Shown: piece by piece, positions 20,674-31,078 of the stretch | How the letters are laid out: each line of letters begins with the position of its first letter | Numbering within the stretch: position 1 is the stretch's first letter | Assembly: GCA_025201345.1 (NCBI GenBank) | Contig: JAIXMG010000005.1 | Span: forward strand, 806,001-870,000 | Length of the DNA: 64,000 nt | Direction of reading: 5' to 3' | Source of the DNA: Thamnidium elegans | Lineage: Eukaryota; Mucoromycota; Mucoromycetes; Mucorales; Mucoraceae | Translations under genes and position numbers: made by a program | The notes under the pieces: model-generated | The model's input: only the letters and a program-made list of their open reading frames with translations | What the model was told of the DNA's origin: nothing | Database searches by the model: none

Positions 20674-22466
20674 TTATTTATTTACTTGTTGATTCATGAC
20701 TGATTTGGCAATAACCATTACTTGATCACCACAGAATCTACCGAGTGCACCTCGCGAAGCTGAAATTTCATCAAACATTTTGACTGAATCGATGTTGATA
20801 GATTTGGGTGTAAGTGAACTGATACAAAACGGGACAGGCTCACAGCTATGATCACCATAGACTGTAGGAGTTGTGTGATCACCAGTTACAATAATCGTAT
20901 ACTAAACAGTATAATATTAGTATCTTTTTTTTTCTTATATTATTAATCGCCTTACGTTTGTTTCGCTATCTTTTTCGAGACTTGTAATAACAGACCCGAT
21001 CATTTCATCCATCTTTTCCAGGTAGTAAATCTTTTTTTTAAAAAAATTTAATTTCTTTCCCTTGTTCATTTTTTTTTAAAAAAAATATTACCTTTTTCTC
21101 TGCGTCTTGATCATGTCCAGCATCGTCCACAGCTTTTAAATGACAGAAACCAAAATCATACTTGTCTAATCTAATGTTTTCCAAGCAGGCCTCTGCTTTA
21201 GCGAGAAAATTTGTATGATAATCACCTGTAGCACCGGGCACATTTAATAAATCCATACCCACTGTTATACCGATACCTGCAATGATACAAGTAGGTGCAA
21301 TCAAGAAACTTTTAAGACCATGTAACTGTTCAATACTAGGAACCTATTTATATTATTAGTTTCAGCTCATATATTAAATCATTTCTGAGTAAACCTACAT
21401 TAATACAACTACCACATCCTCTTAAAAGCACACAATTGGCAGGGTTTTTACCTTGTGTTATACGTTCCTTGTTAATTTGATGGTCCATTAAGATGTTATA
21501 AAACGCATCTGATAATTCATTTGCCAACTAGAATGAAAGAGGGGATGTTATTATTTTTATATTATCAAATGCATTTTTTTTTTTTTACAGCTTTACTTTG
21601 CTCGTCATTTTTGATGGTTCATCGTTTACTGTAGGCTCGCAATAAACTAGAGGTTTGCTAAAAAGATACAATTGAGTTTCGATCAATCATATCGTATGTG
21701 CCTTTTTTTTCGCTTACTTGTCTTTTAAAGGATCCGTTCCAGTAATAGTATCAGTCAATCCAGGTCCTCTTACTCTGACACCACAACGATGTTCAATAGC
21801 ATATTTTACAGAAATAGAATGATTTGGAAAAGAAGGTAGTTTCCTACATACAGAGAAATTAAAATTCGATCTTGTATCACCTATCAGAAAATTATATTTA
21901 CACGTTATCGATAGCCTTGCATAAAACAAGACCTAAACCTTCAAAATTTTTATCTGCTTTTCTTAATACAACAATGCCAGTGGATTTATCTAAATAAGCA
22001 AAATTGGACTAGACTTTTTATTATTAATATTTTTCTAGAAAAAAAAAAGTTTAGTTACCTTGAATGCAATATCACCTGGAATCATTTCAAGACCAGCACC
22101 CATACTTTCAAACGCACCTCTTCCTCTGTAATAACTACAGAAAAAATCAGTATATTTTCTAGATTATTTTGATAAGGGTATATATTACACTCGAGGGTCG
22201 TAACCTAATATTGATAAATGTGCTGTATCTGAACCACAAGCTAAACCTGGCTCAACAGGATCCAGTAGTCCACTCATACCTTTTTCTACAATAAAAAACA
22301 CGTTATTTTTATTTTTTTTACTTCAATTTTATCCAAGGTTTATTTTACCCGCAAGCTTATCTAGCCAAGGCGTACGTGCTAGTTGCAATGGCGTCTTACT
22401 ACCTAAATGAGGAATATTGACATCACCTAACCCGTCAATCAAGAAGAAAAGTAACTTGTTCTTCAT
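20674..22466 (-). CDS. Archaeal-type cofactor-independent phosphoglycerate mutase (aPGAM)
   Basis: Ten exons join in frame; the first three are 22466-22349, 22285-22189 and 22134-22059, and the last ends with the stop at 20676-20674. The product starts MKNKLLFFLIDGLGDVNIPH and is about 400 residues, normal for ApgM. Alkaline-phosphatase-superfamily signatures are present: the N-terminal metal Asp in LIDGLGD, the nucleophile Ser in GSDTAHLSILGYDP, the HLKAVDDAGHD metal motif, GDHTTP, and the C-terminal GALGRFCG segment. The enzyme interconverts 3- and 2-phosphoglycerate in glycolysis without 2,3-BPG. It belongs to the ApgM family typical of archaea, not the dPGM of yeast or the larger bacterial/plant iPGM. 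Its 3' end is 86 bp from that of the NOL8-like gene (convergent). Confidence 0.88.
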
Positions 22467-23838
22467 ATTATAGATAAAATAAAATAAAAAGAATCTCGCC
22501 CGCAGGGTACGGGAATTCATATATATTTAAAACTTCTTTTGAAAGGTCACAAAAACGTCACAGTTGTCAAGAAGATCCTCTCCGTAGAGGTCACGAAATC
22601 CATTAGAGACTATAGTGTCGCTCAGATGCAGCTTATTGTATTATCTTTCAATAAATCATATACATATGTCTTGTAGTAGGTCTTTCTATAAATATGTTTC
22701 TTTTCTGGATTATGGAATCATTTTCGACCGCGAAAGCAGTAATCTCAATTGGACGAAAACTCCTTTCTCTCTTTCATTTTTTTCATTTAATATTAGTGCG
22801 TTTCAGTTACAGATTTGATTCTGCTTCGGGAAAAAAAAATTCTAGCCAATTGTTTCGAGAATTAATTGATTTTGACTAAGGGGTTCCTCACGCTTCAACT
22901 TGCTCTTACAAACTGACCAAAACTGTTCAATTGGGTTAAGCTCAGACGAGTAAGGAGGAAGATAAACGCAATCGTGCCCTCCCTTCTCTATATACTTTTG
23001 TACATCATCGTTCGTACGAATAAAAGCATTATCCATAACAAGGTAACTGTTTTTTAAACTGCTCATTTTTGTCCAAAAGTTCCAAAGTACTAGCGATAAA
23101 GTTAAAGTAATGGCAGGTTACAGTACCAGTTTTCGGGTTGTTAGCCTTTTTGTTACTTCTGTTACTTTTTGTTACTTCCGTTACTCTAGGCCTATGGGCC
23201 TTCGTACTCACGTATATTTTGGTTCGTTAGTTATTACAAACAATATTATTACATAAGATAACCCTAATACCGCCTAGTCAAAATTTTAATGAAAAAATTC
23301 GCATGACTCCATAACGTTACCTGGTTTCTAAAAACGATACTTCTGTGCAATTTTTTTTTAAAAAAATAAGGGGCAAAACAGTGGCTTATTTAAACTAATA
23401 AAAACTTTTTTCGTGAATTACAAAAAAAAATTTCTTAATCATGTATGTAAACAAACAATGTTTAACTCCTTAAATTACAAAGAAGCAAATAAATTGACAA
23501 CACAAAAATAAGCCATTTTTAATCAATCCTTTTTTTTTGGATTATGCTTTGCCACTAGTTTAAACCTCGTTGGTTATTCATTGGTTACATATTCAAGTGA
23601 CGGCCCATATTAGTGTCCCGCTTTATGGCTTTTTTTGTGTATAGATTGTATTATAAAATAGACGGAGTTAAAAAAAATGATATATAGTGCTTAATTCGTA
23701 TGAAAAAAGCTCTCTTTTTTTCTTTTAAAAAAAATAGAAAAAAACCCCTTTTTTCGAATAGAAAGAGCAACTCTTTTTTCTTGCAAACCCTCCCTTTTTT
23801 TATATACTACAAACACTAGAAAAAGAAGAAAGAAAAAA
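22467..23838. other. Divergent intergenic region with transposon relic
   Basis: Apart from the transposase fragment this 1.4-kb region has no supported gene. The aPGAM side contains several GTCAC motifs (for example aaaggtcac and cgtcac near 22543-22600). The eEF3 side is a pyrimidine/purine-rich leader with T-runs immediately before the start codon, typical of a highly expressed fungal promoter. A T-run joined to an A-run occurs near 23352-23367. Confidence 0.5.
22842..23215 (-). pseudogene. Tc1/mariner (IS630-type) transposase fragment
   Basis: Two minus-strand pieces in different frames overlap near 23040-23060. The upstream piece has KTGTVTCHYFNFIASTLELL; the downstream piece has VMDNAFI, the central catalytic Asp context, and LPPYSSELNPIEQFW, the third catalytic position. 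The frame changes in an A-run next to the sequence coding for NEQFK, consistent with a one-base insertion. The DNA-binding N-terminus, the first catalytic Asp and the C-terminus are missing, and a stop follows QLILETIG. It is a decayed relic between the divergent aPGAM and eEF3 genes. I could not identify terminal inverted repeats. Confidence 0.85.
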
Positions 23839-26800
23839 ATGGCTGTAACCGCTGCTCAAAATAATCATACTCAGTCTGAAATTAAAACCAAAAAGATGAG
23901 TGCATCTATTTCAAGCTCACCTAGTGATATTGAAAAGGTCAAGGCCATTCTTACTCAGCTCTCTGGTGCTACTGGTACTGACGCCAGTCGAGAGGCCTCC
24001 GCTAAAGAACTTGCCGCTGCTGTAAGCTCCACTGGTGTACTTTTTCTTGTAAACGGTAACATTATTCAAGCACTTACCAAGGACATCAATAACAAGAAGA
24101 GTACTGCTGCTCGTCTTGGTGCTATTGCTGCTATTGACGCTTTATTGTCCAACAGCCTTGACCATCAAGCAGAACCCTTTGTTATCACCTTCTTAAGTAC
24201 CTTGTTGGAACTCCAATCTCACAAGGATAACAGTATCAAGAAGGCTTCTCATGATGTTGCTCGTCATATGGTTGAAAAGATCAATCCTCATGCCTGCAGT
24301 CTCCTGGTTCCTCTTATCTTGGAAGGTCTCAGAAACTCCTGCAAGTGGCAAACCAAGATGCTTTCTTTAGAGCTCTTGATCCATTTAACCGAACAACATC
24401 CTAAAGAATTTTTTGTTGCTATCCCTGATGTCATTCCTACTGTCTCGGATTGTATGTGGGACACCAAGGTCGATGTTAAAAAGCAAGCTACTGAAACAAT
24501 GGCTACTATTTGTAAATTAATCGAAAACAAGGATATTGAGCGTTTTATCCCTGCTGTAATCGGATGTATTAATCATCCCGAAAACGTACCTGAAACCATT
24601 CATTTGCTCGGTGCTACTACGTTTGTGCAAGAAGTCGATTCTGCTACACTTTCTATCATGGTCCCTCTTTTAGGTCGTGGCTTAAACGAGCGTCAAACTG
24701 CTATTAAGCGTAAGGCTGCGTTGATCATTGACAATATGTCTAAGTTGGTGGATGATCCCGATGTCGCTGCTCCCTTTTTACCTCTGTTGTTACCTGCTCT
24801 TGAAAAGGTGCAAGACGTGGTTGCTGATCCTGAGTGTCGTGGTGTGGTCAAGAAGGCCCTTGCTACTCTTCAACGTGTCGGTAACCCTGCTACCGAGGTC
24901 TTTACCAAGGTTCAAAAGCAAGCCAAGGTTGAGTCTTCCATTGCCAACCTCTTACCTTGTGATTTGGACGCTGCCTTTAATCCTACTGTTAAGTACATGA
25001 ACGAGGTTGCTCTTGCTCTTTGTGTCGCCAAGAACTTCTTCAAGAATGTCTGGATCGATGCTTTGGCTCCTTACGCTAAATCCTTTTACAGTGTCGCTGA
25101 TGCCGAGAACCTTGCTTTTGCTGCTTTGAACAAGTGTGAGGAAGCTGTTACACCTAAAGATTTGGAGGAGGAGGAAGACGAAGGCGAGGACCTTTGTAAC
25201 TGTGAATTCTCGCTTGCTTATGGTGCCAAGATCTTGTTGAACCGTACTGCACTTCGCTTGAAACGTGGGCGTAGATACGGTCTTTGTGGCGCTAACGGTT
25301 GTGGTAAGTCTACTTTGATGCGTGCTATTGCTAATGAGCAAGTGGAAGGGTTCCCTCCTCGTTCTGAACTCAAGACTGTGTATGTTGAACATGATATTGA
25401 CGGTTCTGAAGCCGATACTCCTCTTGTTGAATTTATTCTTTCCTCTACTGGTGTTGAAACCAAGGATCCTGCTGAAGTCAAACGCATTCTCCTCGAATAT
25501 GGTTTCTCTGAATTGATGGTTACCAAGATGGCTATTGGCGAACTCTCTGGTGGCTGGAAGATGAAGCTTGCTCTTGCTCGTGCCATGTTGATGAACGCCG
25601 ACATCTTGTTGTTGGACGAACCTACCAATCACTTGGACGTTGTCAATGTTGCTTGGTTAGAAAACTATCTCTTGGGTCTCAAGACTGTTACGTCGATTAT
25701 CGTCTCTCACGATTCTGGTTTCCTTGACCATGTTTGTTCCGACATCATTCATTATGAACCCAACTACAAGTTGAAACGTTACAGTGGCAATCTTTCTGAA
25801 TTTGTCAAGAAGGTGCCTCGTGCTGCTTCTTATTATTCTTTGGAAGCCACTCAAATCTCCTTCACTTTCCCTGAACCCGGATACCTTGAAGGCATCAAGA
25901 CTAAAGAGCGTGCTATCTTGAAGATGAAGAACGTTGATTTCCAATACCCTGGATCTGAAAAGAAGCAATTGCTCGATATCTCTATGCAGTGCTCTCTTGC
26001 CTCTCGTGTCGCTGTCATTGGTCCCAACGGTGCTGGTAAGTCTACCTTGATCAAGTTATTAACTGGCGAAATTGAAGCTGATGTTGGTACGGTGTGGAAG
26101 CATCCCAACTTGCGTATTGCCTATGTTGCCCAACACGCTTTCCACCATATTGAAAAGCATTTGGACTCTACACCTAACGAATATATCCAATGGCGTTACG
26201 CTACTGGTGAAGATCGTGAAGAGCTCGACAAGAACGACCGTATGCATGGCGAAGCCAACGAAAAGGTGATGCAACAAGTATTTATTATTGACGGTGAAAA
26301 GCGTGTGATTGAAGAACTTGTGGGCCGCCGAAAGCTTAAGCAGTCTTACGAATACGAATGTTCTTGGGTGGGCCGTTCTTCTGTTGACAATACTTGGATC
26401 TCTCGTCAAAAGCTTGAAGATATGGGTTTCGGTAAGAAGATTGCAGAGGTGGATTCTGCTGAGGCTGCCAAGATGGGCTTAAATCGTCCTTTGACTTCCA
26501 AGGAAATCGAAAAACATTTAACGGATGTTGGGTTAGAGGCTGAGTTTGCTACGCATTCTCGTATTCGTGGGTTGTCCGGTGGTCAAAAGGTCAAGTTGGT
26601 GGTGGGTGCTGCCATGTGGAACAAGCCTCATATGTTGGTGCTTGATGAACCTACCAATTACTTGGATCGTGAATCCCTTGGTGCCCTTGCTTTAGCTATT
26701 AAGGCGTTCGGTGGTGGTGTGGTTATCGTTACTCACAACCGTGAGTTCACTGAGGCTTTATGTACCGAAGTATGGATGGTGGACGCTGGTAGATTGACTC

Positions 26801-27009
26801 CATCTGGTCACAACTGGGTCTCTGGTAACGGTAGCACTGCAGTAAAGGAAGAAGAGGCTGAAGATCAAGTGGATGCTCAAGGTAATACAGTCAAGGCAGT
26901 TCAAAAGAAGAAGAAATTGTCGTCAAAGGAACTTCGTAAGAAGAAGAAGGATCGTATGGATCGTCGTAAACGCGGTGAAGAAGTTTACACTACTGATGAA
27001 GAATTATAA
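23839..27009 (+). CDS. TEF3: Translation elongation factor 3 (eEF3)
   Basis: One uninterrupted ORF of 1,056 residues, close to the usual size of about 1,045. An N-terminal HEAT-repeat region (about 20-350) and a four-helix segment precede two ABC ATPase domains. ABC1 has Walker A GANGCGKST near residue 485, signature LSGGWKMKLALARAM and Walker B ILLLDEPTNHLD. ABC2 has Walker A GPNGAGKST near 728, a chromodomain-like insertion (about 815-870, including EYECSWVG), signature LSGGQKVKLVVGAAM near 911 and MLVLDEPTNYLD. The C-terminus is Lys-rich. eEF3 is an ATPase that releases deacyl-tRNA from the ribosomal E site and is essential in fungi. The lack of introns and the strong bias to C-ending codons (AAG, GTC, ATC) fit very high expression. 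A purine-rich aaaagaagaaagaaaaaaATG leader sets the start. Confidence 0.98.
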   Translation: MAVTAAQNNHTQSEIKTKKMSASISSSPSDIEKVKAILTQLSGATGTDASREASAKELAAAVSSTGVLFLVNGNIIQALTKDINNKKSTAARLGAIAAIDALLSNSLDHQAEPFVITFLSTLLELQSHKDNSIKKASHDVARHMVEKINPHACSLLVPLILEGLRNSCKWQTKMLSLELLIHLTEQHPKEFFVAIPDVIPTVSDCMWDTKVDVKKQATETMATICKLIENKDIERFIPAVIGCINHPENVPETIHLLGATTFVQEVDSATLSIMVPLLGRGLNERQTAIKRKAALIIDNMSKLVDDPDVAAPFLPLLLPALEKVQDVVADPECRGVVKKALATLQRVGNPATEVFTKVQKQAKVESSIANLLPCDLDAAFNPTVKYMNEVALALCVAKNFFKNVWIDALAPYAKSFYSVADAENLAFAALNKCEEAVTPKDLEEEEDEGEDLCNCEFSLAYGAKILLNRTALRLKRGRRYGLCGANGCGKSTLMRAIANEQVEGFPPRSELKTVYVEHDIDGSEADTPLVEFILSSTGVETKDPAEVKRILLEYGFSELMVTKMAIGELSGGWKMKLALARAMLMNADILLLDEPTNHLDVVNVAWLENYLLGLKTVTSIIVSHDSGFLDHVCSDIIHYEPNYKLKRYSGNLSEFVKKVPRAASYYSLEATQISFTFPEPGYLEGIKTKERAILKMKNVDFQYPGSEKKQLLDISMQCSLASRVAVIGPNGAGKSTLIKLLTGEIEADVGTVWKHPNLRIAYVAQHAFHHIEKHLDSTPNEYIQWRYATGEDREELDKNDRMHGEANEKVMQQVFIIDGEKRVIEELVGRRKLKQSYEYECSWVGRSSVDNTWISRQKLEDMGFGKKIAEVDSAEAAKMGLNRPLTSKEIEKHLTDVGLEAEFATHSRIRGLSGGQKVKLVVGAAMWNKPHMLVLDEPTNYLDRESLGALALAIKAFGGGVVIVTHNREFTEALCTEVWMVDAGRLTPSGHNWVSGNGSTAVKEEEAEDQVDAQGNTVKAVQKKKKLSSKELRKKKKDRMDRRKRGEEVYTTDEEL

Positions 27010-27340
27010 TTTTTTTTTATTAGATTTTGTTTTATACCTTATTTTTTAAAAAAATAAATTTTTTTTGTGATTATTTTTTTTTTGTAATTAAATTTTTTGT
27101 CCTACACTTGTAAAAAAAAATCCCTGTCGATCCCCTTTTAGGTTGCTACGTCCCCATCCTTCGTTACTAAGGGGACACGAATTTATTATTTTTGGGGTTT
27201 TTTTTTGTCCTGGTAACTATGGTTACCTTGAAGACTTGACAAAAAAAAAAAAAAAAAAAAAAAAAAGATATAAAAGGGACGAAAAACTCTATTATATTCA
27301 ACATATGCTAATAACATATGATAGTTTTAACATTTTTATT
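27010..27340. other. Convergent 3' region between eEF3 and the two-TM gene
   Basis: This 331-bp stretch lies between two convergent stop codons. It holds T- and A-runs likely serving 3'-end formation, a 26-base A-run near 27241-27266, and an inverted repeat GGTAAC-TATG-GTTACC at 27212-27227. No gene is supported. Confidence 0.5.
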
Positions 27341-28380
27341 TTAATTACTTGTGGCACAATTATTAATTTTCCTTTTATCGCCAATGGTACCATAGGCATG
27401 ATGAGTATGAATAGATGATGGAGGAGAAGGAATGAATGGATGAATTTCAAGTAATTTGATACGAGATTGCTGTTGATGTATGTCGGGTATTGTAGTTTTA
27501 AAATGATTTGTAGTAAATAAAAAGGGATCTTGAGGTAATTTCGGTATAATATCCAAATCCAAGCCAGTTATAAATGGGGAATACCAATTGTGTCTCTCTA
27601 ATGGTGATGAAGGTAGTAACTCATCTTCACTTTGAATAGGTGTAATCTCGGGCGAAGGTAAATGCAAATCCGCTTTTGCCTTGTCAAATTTAGGAGTTGT
27701 TGTTGTACAGGAAGGAAAACAATGCTTATTTACAATTTTCTTGGTCGCAACACTTGTCCATTCCGCTTCATCTTCACCTATATCTGGTGTATTTACAGTT
27801 TCTTCAATAGATGACGAAATTGAAATGGATCTCTCCCTTTTTTTTACGGATTTTTGATGGGCTTTCTTTAATACTTTTCGACGCTTTGATCTCTTTTTAG
27901 TTGATTTTATCGTAATGGGTTCGATTTCTACTTGTTCTATTTGTTGTTTCTTTTTATCTCTTGTTTTCTTTTTTATAAAAAAAAAATATTTTTTTTTTAA
28001 ATAATTTTTTTAGTACTGCGCTTAAATAACCCCAGCAAGGGAAAATTTTTCTTACAACATAATAGGGGGGCTATGGTAAGTCTTACCTTTAACAAAATAT
28101 ACAATGCATATGCAATTATAACCGCAAACCAAGTCAATGGGGACGGCCTTAGCTTGGGAAAGTATCGAAATCTTTTTGCTTGCTTATTATTGAAAGTGCG
28201 CTGATGTTGTTGTAAAATGATGATATCGGCTGAAGTTCTTACCAGCGACTGTGTTGATACAATGGATACTAGTTGAGAGTAAATAGAAATCAATAGTATC
28301 GAAATAAGTGAGATTAAAATAAGCAGTACAGGTGACAAGACAACAATGGATGTTATCTGTAATCCTCGAATTGTACGCAT
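27341..28380 (-). CDS. Two-TM hypothetical protein with basic Ser/Pro tail
   Basis: Two exons (28380-28087 and 27967-27341) join in phase 0 and give 306 residues. The intron has donor GTAAGA, a TACTAAAA branch site and acceptor AAAAAAG. Residues about 8-42 form a long hydrophobic stretch (IVVLSPVLLILISLISILLI) and about 80-98 a second one (TWFAVIIAYALYILLK). A Lys/Arg cluster (KKRSKRRKVLKK) and a hydrophilic tail rich in Ser, Pro, His and Ile follow. I do not recognise a family. The layout suggests a membrane protein with a basic cytosolic tail. The ATG at 28380 is used; a GTG one codon upstream is not a credible start. Confidence 0.65.
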
Positions 28381-28936
28381 CACTTTTTATTTATATTAAA
28401 AATAAGGTATTGTAAAAAAAAGAAAAAGAGAGTAAGGAAAAAAAAAAGAAAACAATTTTTTTTTATACATTTTATATTTCATTTAGCGCCCTGGGTTTTT
28501 TTTATTATTATTGTGTATGATTTTATGCCCTGGTTTTTTCTTTACATGTTCACTCACACAATAATTTGGTGTATCGTTGTACATACATAAAAAACAATTT
28601 ATATAAAAAAGCGTCCTCCCCCCTTTTTTTTCTTAACATTCTCCTTTGATAATGTAATTGGTTGTTCCCTTACTAGCACTTTTTATATGTATATTGTATG
28701 TGTATATACTTGTATTATATTTTATTGAATAAAGGGGGAGGGGGGACTGGTAAGAAAGAATAAAAAAAAAAAAGAAAAAAAAAAGAGTTTGAAAAAAAAA
28801 GTAGTACATTTGTTTTTAGTTTTGTATATGTTTTAGTGTGGTTGTGTAAGTGTGTGTGTGTGTGTGTATATGTATAAAAAAAAAGGGAAAAGGGGGAGAG
28901 GTTAAAGATGTTTGTTATTTTTTTTTTTTAGGGTTA
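28381..28936. other. Intergenic spacer with GT microsatellite
   Basis: This 556-bp spacer between two minus-strand genes contains A-runs, G-runs (gggggaggggggac near 28735) and a (GT)n tract at about 28850-28867. It should contain the promoter of the two-TM gene and the 3' end of the Ser-rich gene. I see no coding sequence. Confidence 0.5.
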
Positions 28937-29936
28937 TTACATATCAAAATCTAACAAATCTGTAAAAGAAATTTAAATTAATTTTTCCCTGTGTTTATTA
29001 AAAACATATCACACACAATAATATATTACCTGCTAGTTCTTGATCGGTTGCCATAGTGATGGGGCTCATATTATCACCAAATCCTCCACGTTGTAACCAA
29101 GAATCGATTTGATCTTCAGTCACGTCACTGTTGGTGCAAGGCATTGTCTTTGCCCAATGAGGAGATTGAAAAAATAGTTCCATGTTCATAATAGAGGGAG
29201 ATGTGTAGAAATCGGGGGTATATAAAGGTAAGGGATTACCAAAGATCATAGCATCATCATTGATAGCAAAGGATAATGAGCAAGAGCTAGTAGAACAAGA
29301 GGTAGGTACGACAGAAGCAGAACCAGCATCGTTTGTGACTAGTCTGAGTTGGATAGAAGAATTTGTACTATTGACACTACTATAATCATCATCTTCGTAA
29401 TCTGAAGAAGAAGAGGAAGAGGATAAATTTGGTGAAGAAGGTACGGATGATGATACATCTTCTTTGTTAAGGTACTCATAAATTTGTAAATCCTTTGGTG
29501 CAGTTGACTTTTTCAAACTATCCATCATCTTTGATTTAGCTCTAGCTAAATTCTCTCGTAAGTTTCGACTGATAGCAATAATATCAGGACGGGAATTCAA
29601 ATCAGAATGAGGACGGATTTGTCTGCTAAGTGCCTTTAATTCTTGAAGACTCATTTTTTGCTTTTTACCATCGATTGGTTTACCAAGAATGATTTTTTTG
29701 GGTTTGGTCACCTTTTTATTTACTTTCCGTAAACAAGGTTGAAATGAGCTTGCCTTCTTTTGATAATCTTTTGGTGAGACATATTCTAGTGAGCTAAAAA
29801 AAAAAAGGTCAATATCCCTTTTCTTCAAAAAAAAAAAAAAAGAATTCCCTTTTTTTTTTTTACTTTACCTGTCATGGGTATACATAAAGGAATTGATATT
29901 GAAGTTTTCGTTATGGTTTATGGAATGGGTTTGCAT
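28937..29936 (-). CDS. Ser-rich acidic protein of unknown function
   Basis: Three exons (29936-29869, 29793-29030, 28959-28937) join in frame and give 284 residues starting MQTHSINHNENFNINSFMYT. There is a basic N-terminal third (KVNKKVTKPKKIILGKP), a predicted helical stretch (MSLQELKALSRQIRPHSDL and NLRENLARAKSKMM), a poly-Ser/acidic segment (SSSSSSSDYEDDDYSS), and an acidic-hydrophobic C-terminus (TEDQIDSWLQRGGFGD, then DQELADLLDFDM). I recognise no family. Basic and acidic-aromatic ends with a disordered middle are compatible with a nuclear regulator having an activation-type tail, but that is speculation. A perfect RFX X-box lies about 540 bp upstream of the start (30476-30489). Confidence 0.7.
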
Positions 29937-30739
29937 GTTAATATGAGATGAGAAGGAAAAAAAACAAAAAAGAAAAAGAGAAGAAAAAAAATTGTTTTTG
30001 AGAAATAAATATGAGAAAAAAATTGGGACTTGTGAAAAACGCAATTCAAAATTTAAAAAAACGCAAAGAGGAAAAAAAAGATTGTTTATTTACACACACA
30101 ATTGTGCATCATAAAGTAAAGGTGATACGTTGATCCTGAATAGGATATATGACAGAAATTTATTTATCCACTAACTTTGATTTTTTTGTCTTCTACTTTC
30201 TTTTTTTTTTTTTTCTTTTTTTTTTTTTTTTTCTAGCATACCTGTCAATCATGACTTTTAAAAAACAATTTTTTTTTTTTAAAATGAATATAGCGGAGAC
30301 CATTGTATAATCGGAAGAAGACTGCTTCGATTGAAGGGAACAGAAAAAAAAATGGTCCCTGTCTCTTTTTTTCATTTTCCGCATTGCTTCCTTATGAATC
30401 TATGAGAAACACAATTTTTTTTTGTGTATTTGTTTGTGCATCATTTTGTGTTAAAAACCATTCAGCATCATTCCCGTTGCCATGGCAACCGAAAAAAAAA
30501 CATTTTTTTTTCTAGAACCTTATTTTTTTTTTCGTGTTCAAAAATCGTAATCAAAATGCCAATCATGGAAAACTTTAAAGTTTTTTAATTTATGCTCTTC
30601 TTGCTGTTGTCACTAAAGAGTATAAAAAGAGGGCCCAGATATATATATATATGATCTTAATATAGTTAACATTCTTCTTTCTTTTAAATATATATATATA
30701 GTTATGCACATCTAAAATATTTTTAGTTACCATTGACAG

Positions 30740-30774
<35 letters not shown>

Positions 30775-31078
30775 CTATTATTCTCAAACATAACCATTTG
30801 TGTAATGTTATTCGACGTACTTGAGCATATTTAGGACCTCCCCCTTTACTCTCCCCCTTTTTTTCCCTTTCCCCGATTGTAAATACAGCCACAAGGTACA
30901 TTACAGAGAAAAAAACAAAAGAAAAAGAAAAAGGGCATGATATCATATGGCTTCAAATAATGCTAGTCTCTTTTAATTTTTTTTTTTTTTTTTTTTTTAC
31001 TCTTTCCCAAAGTAATGGTAAGTAAAAAAAAAAAAGTTATCTTTTTTCGCCAACTTTAATTTAATTTCTATCGTAAGT
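29937..31078. other. Intergenic region with homopolymer tracts
   Basis: This 1.1-kb stretch separates the start of the Ser-rich gene from the stop of the VTC gene. It is made of poly-A/poly-T tracts (notably near 30200-30232, 30748-30770 and 30980-30998) and AT microsatellites near 30644 and 30688. Short ORFs here are Lys/Phe-rich products of these tracts. The X-box is the only specific element I can support. Confidence 0.5.
30476..30489. promoter_or_regulatory. Perfect RFX-type X-box palindrome
   Basis: The 14-bp sequence GTTGCCATGGCAAC is a perfect palindrome and equals the canonical X-box bound by RFX-family winged-helix factors (Crt1/Rfx1 in yeast). It lies about 540 bp upstream of the Ser-rich gene (start 29936, minus) and about 590 bp beyond the 3' end of the VTC gene, so the Ser-rich gene is the natural target. 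Confidence 0.6.

Noticed and set aside
24952..25632. A 226-codon antisense frame within eEF3 (and 136-, 116- and 103-codon ones nearby)
   Set aside because: These are antisense shadows of a highly biased coding sequence with no domain content.
27212..27227. Inverted repeat GGTAAC-TATG-GTTACC as a second RFX site
   Set aside because: The half-sites point the opposite way to an X-box, and it lies between two convergent 3' ends.
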